Source: Cladorhizidae sp. MBARI D1340-BT2 (Eukaryota > Porifera > Demospongiae > Poecilosclerida > Cladorhizidae). From it: a DNA stretch of 64,000 nt. The stretch covers positions 19,083,409-19,147,408 of the forward strand of contig JAQNBH010000011.1 of NCBI GenBank assembly GCA_028752905.1. The letters run 5' to 3'. Shown here piece by piece: positions 1 to 9,178 of this stretch (positions are counted from its first letter, which is position 1; every line of letters starts with the position of its first letter). The position numbers and the translations under genes were made by a program. The notes below the pieces were generated by a model, which saw only the letters and a list, made by a program, of their open reading frames with translations, did not search any database and was not told the origin of the DNA.

Positions 1-1834
1 TACAGTTAAAAAAATATTGTTGTTGGAGAGAGCAAGAGGTCTATATAAGGTATATAGAAAGTGATATTCACACAACCTCACTCACTCCCAAACCACCAAA
101 AATATTGTATAAGACTCTAATATACATAATACATCTTATTTAAGAGTGGGAATATGGCTAATAATCAGACCAAATGTGGCCATTTTATGACCAGACAAAT
201 ACACGTGCACATATATATCCAATAGGAGAGCACCTGTCCGAACATCTCTTACATAAACACACTGGTATCCAAACACATTCGCGGAAATGCAGGCTACATT
301 CAGTCTACTTTTTCATTTTACAGGAACAATTCCTTTGTGCACGCACACAATAAATATTTACCATTCACCTAACATGCAACCTCGTGCAATAGTTTCTTTC
401 GATTCTTCTCTCTCCATGTTAAACTGGGTTAGGCTTATTCAAAGGGAAAAAGAGCTGTCCTTAGTACCAATGAAGGCTCAGTGAATTGTGAAGAATGGGA
501 GAGTTCAGCTAGAGTAGCGGTGGAATGCAATGTTGGAAACTGGACTGTCCAGCATTTTATGAAGATCAAGGCCAAACTGAAGACCTTTCACACTACACTT
601 CAGATATCCGAACATCTCAGTTATCTGAACACTCGCCGGCCCCAACATGCTCGGTTAAATGGCCTACTGACTAGCTACAGTTACGTATCTCTGCTTTGTG
701 CATGTGTGGCACAAGATAATTACAGTTTGGAGGTCTCAACAAAAGACCAAACAACAAGATAAATGTCACGCATGCCAAAGCATTAATGTTGTTTGATAAT
801 TGAGATATCTAGCTAGCCAGTAGTTATTTTTAAGCATCACATTTGCCTGCCCCTTTCATAACATAATGGCAGAGATTAAGTGCTATCCTATGAGGGCAAA
901 ACATGAGTAATTACACACAACAGAAAGGATACACATGGAGTTCACGGACAATAGAAACGTCTGGTCCAAATTCAGGACGGTAAGATTCCTTAGAACATTT
1001 CCGTAGACGTAACAGTCCTATCAGAATGTCTGGAGAGATATGTACTTCTACTTGTCAGTTAGATATGTATATATATATATATATATATATACATACAGTA
1101 TTAAAGGAGTTCCATACTAAATAATTATTATATTTATAATATATTGTATGGTAATTTTCGGCTAACTTCATTAAAAAAAACACAGATAAGACCATCTTTT
1201 AGTCAGCTGTTGTTTTTGCCAACATTTAATACGAATGCCATGATGAAAGATCAAGGCAATTGGTTGAAGTATTTAACAACCAAAACCTGATTAATCTTAA
1301 TTGGTTTGTATATACACCAGAAAAAACAACATTTCTTTGTTTATTTATTGATTTTATTTTTTATCATATACATTTATTTTATTATTTTATTATTAATTTT
1401 AAAAAAAGTTTGCTATATGTACGATCTGAGAAAAGGGCCCACTTCACCCAAAAACTGATCTTGCACTAGGACCTGAAATAGCTACCAAGGTTATGATTCA
1501 TGATATTTTCATAAATTACCTCAGAGGCATCTTGGGTCATTGCTCTATCTTTGTGCAAAGTTTTAAGGCCAAGAAGGGCTTCCTTCCATTCGAGCGAGCA
1601 GTTAGAAAAAGTAAAAAAAATAGAGAAGCCACGCGAAGCTAGCCACGCGAAGCTACCGCGTGCACGGAATGAAAATACGGGCACGCGGGAATTTCCCTTC
1701 AGTTTTCGAATAGACAGCGTGGTGACATAGAAGATGACAGTGAGCTAAATGCAGGTGTATACAAATAAAACATCATGCTTACCAAAAAATGGTGATTTCA
1801 ATCAGATATTGTGTGTGTGTTTGATGTCAAATAG
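1..1834. other. No gene recognised; AT-rich sequence
   Basis: Short open frames occur here but they overlap, lack family motifs and partly begin at non-ATG codons. A (TA)n run lies at about 1067-1091. A 14-bp direct repeat (GCCACGCGAAGCTA) sits at about 1627-1655, followed by a short GC-rich inverted repeat (CCGCGTGC / GCACGCGG). The duplicate is 46514-48347. Confidence 0.6.
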
Positions 1835-2320
1835 GAGTTGAAGCAGAAGTGGTGTGAATTGACCACCATCATTCCTTGCTTCAATTGGACAGACTTCTTT
1901 GCTTCACATTTGAAGAAGTTCTCAGGAACAAAGCGTTTCCACCAATTCATATTCAGTTCATCTGATCCAGGCACAGTGACAGCAAAGGAGCGTTCAGACA
2001 CTGTACAACACCGGTTTGTGCTTGCCAAACATTGCTGGACACCAACAGTCACAGATATGCCACACATCATTCCCGCCAAAGGTTTGTCTCCAGAACGACA
2101 GTTTATTTGACAGCATCCGACAGTTCTGTCCAGAGAAGGACAAAGACATAACATGCCCCAAACCATCATCTTTTCTAAAGCCATCCAGTCGAGCTGCTCA
2201 CCAGTGGTTGATGAGGATGTGGAGAACTCGACCACATCAGCACCACCGACAAAAAGGGTCCGCACGTGCACGACCTGCAAGAAAGTAGTACACAACAGCA
2301 GGTCATGCCCAGAACCATGA
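1835..2320 (+). pseudogene. Broken gene of unknown family ending in a CCHC zinc knuckle
   Basis: A candidate splice acceptor (CAAATAG) precedes a frame that opens at 1835 and reads KWCELTTIIPCFNWTDFF, then GTVTAKERSD, then GLSPERQ before a TGA near 2108. Between about 2100 and 2190 the sensible reading moves to another frame (SIRQFCPEKDKDITCP). It then returns to the first frame, passes an acidic stretch and ends with CTTCKKVVHNSRSC, a C-x2-C-x4-H-x4-C knuckle, two codons before the stop at 2318-2320. The two frame changes imply a decayed coding exon. A terminal knuckle of this kind is common in transposon proteins, so a transposon origin is plausible, but I do not recognise the family. Copy 2 has the same lesions, so it decayed before the duplication. 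Confidence 0.5.
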
Positions 2321-3284
2321 CGTCAGCATTCTTTCACTTAGCTACTCACTACCTTCTCCTTGCTAATTTTATCCTTGTTATTTTATTTTTATGTCCTTGC
2401 TATAACCATTAGAAAGATAACCAGGATTATCTACTACTGTCAGCACTAGCCACTCAATCAAACTACACTTTTAGCTTAGCTACTAATCCAAAACCAAAGG
2501 TAAAATAAAGTAGTGAAGGTGCAGAAACTCACTTGGACCCCTATAACTAGCTGTCAAAACAAACAAAAAATCTGACTTGTGTAGCTAGGGTGTAATTTAG
2601 TTTAAACAAAGTAGTAAAGGTGCAAAAACTCATTTGGACCCTATAGAGACGACGATAAAATGATAGATGGATAAGCCTATAACTTGAAGATGCTAGCCCT
2701 CGAAACAATAAACAAAATTCTAAACAGTTAACTTGTAGCTAGCCAGGGTGTAGCTAATAACAAACTAAGACTACACCATACCTTTCACAAAATGCCAAGA
2801 AATTCTTCTCCCTTTGTCCCAGCTATTTAACAGGGTAGCTTAGCGTTGCCTAGATCACAAAAGAAAAAACTACTTCCGGTACGGGTCGTCGTATGATTAA
2901 AAACGTGACGTCATCAATGCGTGACGCGACGTCGGGGTGTAGTGAAGAATGGAAGCAAAACTGTGTATAACTTTGGAATGGCATTAGATCAAGGCACAAT
3001 TGCAGTACCATTCTACTTAGCTATCCTTGACCTTTAACCTCATGACAATAACGCATTTTGGGGGGGGGGGGGGAAGTGGGCCCTTTTCTCAGATCGTATC
3101 TACTTGTCTTGCATTTTTTTATACTTCTTGTTATGAATATCTCCCTGTTCTGAACATGACTGGCTACCGTGTTATTATAAAATCTCTCCATGTGTCTGTG
3201 AATACAGAGCCAGCTAAGGAAATGTGGTCAATATCTACATACACAAAGTATGGAATACTTCACGTTTACAACAATCTACAATAA
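2321..3284. other. No gene seen; poly-G run
   Basis: Nothing protein-like beyond short chance frames. A direct repeat of about 60 bp with the core AAAGTAGTRAAGGTGC occurs near 2510-2545 and 2608-2640. A pure G run of 14 lies at 3060-3073; in copy 2 it is 18 long at 49589-49606, as expected for a slipping homopolymer. Confidence 0.6.
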
Positions 3285-3535
3285 TCTTCTCATAATCAAC
3301 TTGAAATTGTATTCTCTCGACATTTCGACTATATGCTCTAGCCTTCATCGAGACGCTAAGACTCGTATGAGCCTGCTATATACTGGTAGCACCACGTGCT
3401 ACAAAATCACAACGCGCGTCTAGCAACCAGATGTGGAAAGAAAAAAGGAATTTTTTATTTTAAATAATAATACTAATAGTAACAATTAAATAAATAAATA
3501 ACCCAAAAATATGAACAATAATAATAATAATTAAT
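3285..3535 (-). repeat. Dispersed repeat with degenerate hammerhead-like core, copy A
   Basis: Shares about 200 bp with 28391-28560 and 39352-39545 (TCTCGACATTTC, then GACTAKATGCTCTAG, then a stretch with GAGCCTG and CCACGTG). On the minus strand it reads TGATGA-like, hairpin, GAAA. Here the first core box has an extra base (TCATCGAG on the plus strand at 3345-3352), so this copy is probably inactive. The repeat is followed by an AAT-rich tail. Confidence 0.6.
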
Positions 3536-3659
3536 TTATTTATTAATGTGAATCTGCGAGCAGAATGGCAATCTTGAGATATTTATGCGGCCAATTCAGG
3601 CATTCAGGTTTTTGAGGTTCCTTCCACTCATAACTCGGGTAACTTGGCTATAGTTATAC

Positions 3660-3772
3660 TTGTAAAAAATATTTTAGTACCAACAGAGCGCAAAGAGAGA
3701 GACCTATCTTTTGAGCTAATATCAAGTCCATACCATGAAGTTTACGGAATCTATGGAGTTATAAAGTGGTAA
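3660..3772. repeat. Fragment of a dispersed MITE-like family
   Basis: The stretch around 3690-3770 (AAGTCCATACCATGAAG and AATCTATGGAG) matches 23065-23165 in inverted orientation and also the ends of the palindromic element at 26941-27066. A duplicate lies at about 50193-50305. Confidence 0.5.
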
Positions 3773-3810
3773 ACACAAGAAGAAAAAAGGGGGAAAATAC
3801 ATGTGGGTCA

Positions 3811-3862
3811 CTCTCCCCCCAAAAAATGCAACTCTCCCCCCCAAAAATGCAACTCTCCCTCC
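3811..3862. repeat. Short C-rich tandem repeat
   Basis: Three units of about 22 bp, each with ATGCAACTCTCCC and a C run. Also present in copy 2 at about 50344-50395. Confidence 0.8.
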
Positions 3863-4050
3863 TTAACAGCAGTTATCTAATTAAGCGTAAACAATCGTTT
3901 CTTTCGAGCGTACGGAATGCAACCAAGGTTAATGAGAGGCGGATCTTGCAGTTATAGCAGCGCGAGCACGTGTTGGCCTGAGCGGAAACTGTGAGCAGCT
4001 TGTGATCTGATAGAACATATCTAAAGTCCAAACAGCAATGTCGACATAAT

Positions 4051-4779
4051 TGGCTGAATCAGAAATAGGAGGGGAGAAGGTGCCCAGACAGAAACTGCCG
4101 GAAGAAGTGGTCCATTCGTCATGCTTCATGGTTTGAAGGCAGTCAACTATCGCTGGAGAAGATCCTAGAGATCACCTATCTGTGGGCAGAGGAAATCCAG
4201 GAGATTAAGATTAGGAAGTGGGTTGAGATTGCTGAACACACAGGTGTTGACTACTGCCACTTCCTACGAGAGGTAGGACTAGGCTAGGGCTATAATAAGG
4301 CTAGGGCTATAATAGTAATAATTAAATCCATTATATTTCATTGCCCTCACTGTTTACAGGTATTTGTCCAACATCATGACAGTCATCATGACATTTGGAG
4401 GTCCAGGCACTGTTGTTGAAATTGACGAAGCAAAAGGAAATATAATAGTAGCCGAATCATGAATGGGAAGTGGGTCCTAGGAAGAGTAGAATGTAGCACC
4501 GATAAAGTGTTTCTTGCTGTTGTGCCTTGCTATGATGCCAACACGCTCATCCTTGTAATCCAGAGGTATGTGCATCCTGGCAGAGAGATTCATACAGATG
4601 AGTGGAGAGCCTATACGAGTCTCAATCAAGTTGGATATGCACACCTTACGGTAAACCATTCCCTGCATTTTGTTGATCCTGTCACAGGTGCATACACCCA
4701 ATCCATCGAGGATACATGGACAAATGCCAAGAGGAAAATGAAGCTTCATGGCACCAGCAGGCCCCTCATGGAAGAGTAG
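4051..4779 (+). pseudogene. Merlin-type (ISXO2/IS1595-like) DDE transposase relic with an intron
   Basis: Cut-and-paste transposase remnant. Exon 1 reads RRCPDRNCRKKWSIRHASWF (the end of the zinc ribbon and the linker) then LSLEKILEITYLWAEE, ending at 4272. The intron is 4273-4359 (GTAGG to TTTACAG). Exon 2 carries GGPGTVVEIDEAK, giving the first catalytic D, then after a frame break near 4434 RKYNSSRIMNGKWVLGRVE. It continues through PGREIHTDEWRAY (second D), LTVNHSLHFVDP and TQSIEDTWTNAKRKMK (third catalytic site region), with a stop at 4777-4779. Damage includes an in-frame TAG near 4065 and at least two frameshifts, so no active protein is expected. The fold is shared with bacterial IS1595, but the intron and surroundings point to the eukaryotic Merlin superfamily. 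No terminal inverted repeats were found. Confidence 0.85.
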
Positions 4780-5230
4780 CTACCTCATAGAATATGTGTG
4801 GAGGAGAAAGTATGGCAAAGAGACTCCATCTGCACAAATTAGTAATCATATTTCTGTTGTTTACTTTCAGATGTTTAAATTTAATTATTGTATCATAATA
4901 TTTATTATTGTATAAAAATGTTGTGCGCGACAATTTCGCGGCGCCAATTGTGGATCCATGCGGTGCCAATTGTGGCCCCTAAACTGCAATTGTACCATAA
5001 CTTTTAACCACTTCAATAGTATTATTAAAGTGCTACATAATAAAGGTAGTGTCATGAACTTACAGTGTTATAGAGCAGTATCGCTGCAATGGATCCTTTG
5101 TAAAGAGTTAGGCAGCTAGCAGATCGCATGAATAAAGAAGCTGCCTGGTATGATGCTAATTGTGGTCATCACGGAATGGCTAGCAAAATGCGTGTCATTT
5201 TGCTAGATGTCTGGGGATTTGGTACGGAGA
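4780..5230. other. No gene seen between Merlin relic and LINE
   Basis: AT-rich sequence with an imperfect direct repeat containing CGGYGCCAATTGTGG at about 4940-4975. No coding motif. It may include the unrecognised 3' end of the Merlin element. Duplicate at 51313-51763. Confidence 0.5.
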
Positions 5231-5399
5231 TTATTATTATTATTATTATTATTAAATTTATATATCACACCAGGATAGGTGTATGAGTATAAACAGTGTA
5301 CATAAGTATGAAGAAGAGATTAGGTGGTACAAGTGGACAAGGAAATTACAACTGAATCTATTAGGTTCATTGAGAGTGTTAAGATGATTGTGCAGATCT

Positions 5400-7348
5400 A
5401 ATATCTCTAATGACTTTGGAACAAAAGTTATCTCGAATGGAGTAATACTTACAGAAATGTGAACCATATTTTAAATTATAACCTAGAAATGTAAAACCAA
5501 AATTAGCAGATTTATATAATACATACTTAACTAAATTTTATGGGCATGTCTGTGAGGAGGAGAAAAGAGTGAAAGAGCGTTTCAAGGTTGTGTTGAATAA
5601 ACTGTCTAAATTTGCAGTACGATGAACAATTCTTGTGTATGAGTTGTAAGGCAATTTCCATATTCTTCTTAAAATCTTATTAAAGGCTATTTCCAGTCCA
5701 TTGAATGCTTTAGATGCCAGAGAGCACTTCCATACAGTAACAAGCAGAAGGAACGAAAGAGGTATGTTAGGACAATAGGACAGAGGTTAGGGAAGGGGTA
5801 CATAGACGAGTTTGCTTTTCTAACCATAATTATCTCTACCTTTTGATAGAATATCCTTATCATCGCAAAGGTTGTACGTCAGTATATGTCCAAGGTGTGT
5901 TACTTCAGTTGAAAGAAGTAAGCAATGACCACGGAAGAGAATAGATGTGTCCATTTTCAAGTTAGAGTGATGAAAAAACTGTATAAACTTAGTCTTTGAT
6001 GGGTTAAATTTAAGACCAAAGAGGAGGCATATAGTTCACATACCTTAAGCGTAAGTCTTAATGCAGAGAGTAAAGGTGCTAATAGGATTATGTCGTCAGC
6101 GTATGCAAGACTACCGCAAATTCTCCACCCCAGGAACAACCTACACCAGAATTTTTAAGAGTGACCCAGAGTATCAAGATAAATGGAAAAAAGAACAGGG
6201 GAGAGCACTCCACCTTGCCTTACCCCATTGGAAACACCAAATTTATAGTAGTATACATTATCCCAGCGGACTCTAAGTTCCTGACAAGAAGATCATCTGG
6301 ACAAAAATCTGACAACTAATTTTGGTAGACCTCTGTCAAACAGATTCTCGAAAAGTGTACTGTGCTGAACTAAGTCAAAAGCCTTAGATGCATAAAGGAA
6401 GAATGCAAAAACTGAGGAGCCACATTGTAGATAGTGTGAAATGACACTCTTGTCTACGCAAGAGCAAAGTGTAGTGGAAAGGCCAGGTTTGAAACCAAAT
6501 TGAAGGTCAGAGGTTTTAAAACAACCATCAAATTGGATCAATATACACCATTCCAAAACCTTGCTTAGTGTTGAGGCAAGAGCAATAGGCCTATAACTAT
6601 CACCACTAGTGGGATCCTTACCAGGTTTTGGAATACGAACAAGGATGCAATCTCTCAAGTCTGATGGAAGGTGTCCATGGCATATAAGAATTGTGAACAA
6701 AGAATGAAGGAACTCTTTTATCACTGGCAATGATTTAATTAGATGACTTGAGTCCAGCTCAGACCCGTCAGATTTTCTAGGCTTTAGGTGGTGATTGAAT
6801 GCTTCAAGCCCATACTCGACAGTAATTTCAAAGCTGATTACATCTAAATTAAAGATATGTAGGGTTGGTATATTAAGTTCTTTCTGTCTATGATTATTTA
6901 GTGTTTCTGAGAACTTTGAGGATAGACTATTGCTGATTGCCACAGGATCACTTAAACCATTGACTACAGAGCAATTTTTCTTGCATTGCTTGACATGCCT
7001 GACCTCCTTCCAGAATTGATTAGAAGTAGACCTAGAGAAAGCAGATTTAAGCTTATGATTCCTAATAGGTTCTTCTCTTCTCTTAAGCTTTCTTACTTGG
7101 TACTTGTATCTTGTCTTAGCATGTTTCTTAATGTGAAAAAGAACACCAGATTTAGGTGAGCCAGCTTCTATCCAGACCTTATGCCAGAAATCAGCTCTGT
7201 ATTTAACATCTCTGACATATTCATTCCAAGGGTGCCCAGAAGAAGGAAGAAATAAAGATGAAGCCTTGGAAATACAAGCAAGAAGAGAGTCAACCAAGAT
7301 ATTAATGGGTGAAGAGTGAATAGAACATGAAGTGTTACAGCATGCCAA
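5400..7348 (-). pseudogene. LINE ORF2 reverse transcriptase, broken (copy 1)
   Basis: The frame 7348-6293 covers the linker and the first RT blocks: RIPKPGKD, SYRPIALASTLSKVLE, LQFGFKPGLSTT, then FFLYASKAFDLVQHSTLFE (motif A). The motif A aspartate, normally in LDASKAFD, is Tyr (TAT at 6392-6394). Motif B (NGVRQGGVLSPVLFSIYLD, about 6176-6233) lies in another frame. Motif C (AYADDIILL; YADD at 6092-6103) lies in a third frame (6139-5957). Further down, RRIWKLPYNSYTRIVH marks the conserved region after the RT in CR1/L2-like proteins, and a stop is reached near 5400. At least three frameshifts plus the catalytic change make it dead. Confidence 0.88.
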
Positions 7349-7426
7349 GATTTTCTAATCAATCAAGGGAAGATTTGCACTGATGTAAAGTCTAAAATTA
7401 TCCATCTCAGAATCAGTAACTATATC

Positions 7427-8234
7427 CTACTTAGTTTTGTTGGAGACACTAGAATGATTCAAGTTAGTAAAGGAAGGAGCAGAAAGTTGAAATGACAAAT
7501 CTTCATGCAGCGGAAGATGATCAGAAAGGTTAGAACCAATTTGGATAGTACTGAGAGAGGTGATATGGTGAGCTAGATATGAACTAGACAGGAAATGATC
7601 AGGCCAGGATGTCCCAAGGCCATTGTCTCTTTCATATGTAGGGGTAATAGAAGAGGACTGGCAATAAATACATGTAAGATCATGTTCCAGCATGAAATCA
7701 TTCAAAAGGGTGCAACGAGTAGTCTTAGGATTTAAATTAGGATTAAAATTAGTGTTAAAATCTCCACCAATAAGCAAATGATCAAATACTTGAGAATCTA
7801 TGAATCCATCCAGCTCACCAAGAGAGATGTTGAAGTCTGTATCACTGGTATCCGAATGATAATCAGTAGGAGGTATACGCAAATATCAGTATGGATTCAT
7901 TGGAATGGTTTAACGAAACAGCAGAGAAAAGTTTTGATATGGGTTTAATTACTTTAGTATTAACTAATACTTTTTTCCTAAAGATAATTCCACAACCTCC
8001 AAAAGGACGGCCTTTACGGCCTTTTAGGAGAACACCCTCTTCCATACCTCTAACACCACAAGAAATGAAGACAGGGTCAAAATCCAGAAGCTGAAGTTGT
8101 TGACTAAGCAGCCAATGTTCTTGAATCAAACAAATATCAATTATAGATGCTATATCCCTTAACAAACAAACACCAGAATTCCAGCCATGACAGTTGTAAG
8201 ATACCAGATGGAGTTTTTCATGTGAGTTAGTCAT
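7427..8234 (-). pseudogene. LINE ORF2 N-terminal AP endonuclease, frameshifted (copy 1)
   Basis: The endonuclease nicks target DNA to prime reverse transcription. Starting at ATG 8234 the frame gives HLVSYNCHGW (Asn site), LIQEHWLL (catalytic Glu), GRPFGGCGIIFRK and ILIFAY, then stops at 7863. The domain resumes in another frame from about 7882 with PPTDYHSDTSD, LLIGGDFN (catalytic Asp/Asn), ITPTYERDNG, SWPDHFLSSS and NLSDHLPL (terminal SDH). One frameshift near 7870-7880 therefore splits a domain in which all main motifs are otherwise present. Copy 2 shares this break. Confidence 0.85.
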
Positions 8235-9178
8235 TGGTAACAGGGATGGTAACAGTAGCAGAGTCAGTAATAGGACCACTATATTGGGTAGGTTGAGAAG
8301 AGAACAGAGTGGTAGATAAGGCACTATTATGTGTAGGACTAGGGGAAAAGTAAAGCATCTGATAAAGAATCACACGAGAGTTTCCCATGTTTGCAGAGTC
8401 ATGCACTAGAGAAAGTGCTGCATTAAGTGGGGTATTTTTAGGTCTCCTTGCTGCTCTTTCTTGTGGTGAAAGATCTGGTGAAAGATCTGGGCGAACAAAG
8501 ATTGTACTTAACTTCAACCCTTTGAGTTTCTGTTTGGAGATTAAGATTAATCTTTTGCACGAGGTCAGGTCTTGGGCAAACATTATCATCGCCACCACTA
8601 CGATGAACATGCTTGCCTAGCCTAAATAAATCCTTACCATCGAGATAAACACAAATCTCATCAACCAAGGCATGAGTGTCCAGAAGGTTCTGTTCTGGAA
8701 TGCCCAAAAATATGACATTGGCACTTCTATGTACCTGATTTATTGATTGATGTGATGGGGCAGCAACTGTAGCATGAACTCTGGGAGAAGTCCTGTTCTC
8801 ATGTGAAGAAGAAACTTGATCCTTAATAGATGTAAGATCAGAAGACAAGTTATTCAGAGAGGAAGAGATCTTATCACTCAATGAAATAGAAATTTCCTGA
8901 ACACGACTATTAATTGAATCTTTCAAGTCTCTAAGACTAGAAGTCTGAGTTGACAGAATGGATGTAAGTTTGCTGAGATTAACTTGCATGTCTCTAACTT
9001 GATTGTTAGTAACCTCCATATTGGATTGCAAGTCCATAATACACAAGTTTGATTCTTGTACAGTGGCTGCAGGTAAATCAGTAGCCATGGGAGGGAGCTT
9101 CAGCAGCTCTATAGCTTCACAGTTAATTGGCGGAATTTGTTCAGAGGAGTCAAGCTTAAAAGGCAGATAAAGTATCAT
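8227..9178 (-). pseudogene. LINE ORF1 protein, frameshifted (copy 1)
   Basis: ORF1 proteins bind the element's RNA as chaperones. The N-terminal half is a predicted coiled coil (heptad-like stretch from NMEVTNNQVRDMQ through SLSDKISSSLNNL). It is followed by SANVIFLGIPEQNLLDTHAL, resembling the strand-helix start of the RRM-like domain of CR1/L2-type ORF1, and later by IFVRPDLSPDLSPQERAARR, typical of the domain end. A 2-bp deletion near 8541 relative to copy 2 splits the frame (9178-8438 and 8610-8227). The stop at 8227-8229 overlaps the ORF2 start at 8234. Confidence 0.8.

Noticed and set aside
287..762. Two overlapping short frames near the window start
   Set aside because: No motif, the second begins at GTG, and both simply recur in the duplicate copy.
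1798..2295. 165-codon minus-strand frame
   Set aside because: Opposite-strand shadow of the zinc-knuckle pseudogene, whose plus-strand reading is the protein-like one.
4459..4779. Bacterial insertion sequence (IS1595 family)
   Set aside because: The fold is shared, but the relic has a spliceosomal-type intron upstream and lies among animal transposons; Merlin is the better label and contamination is unlikely.
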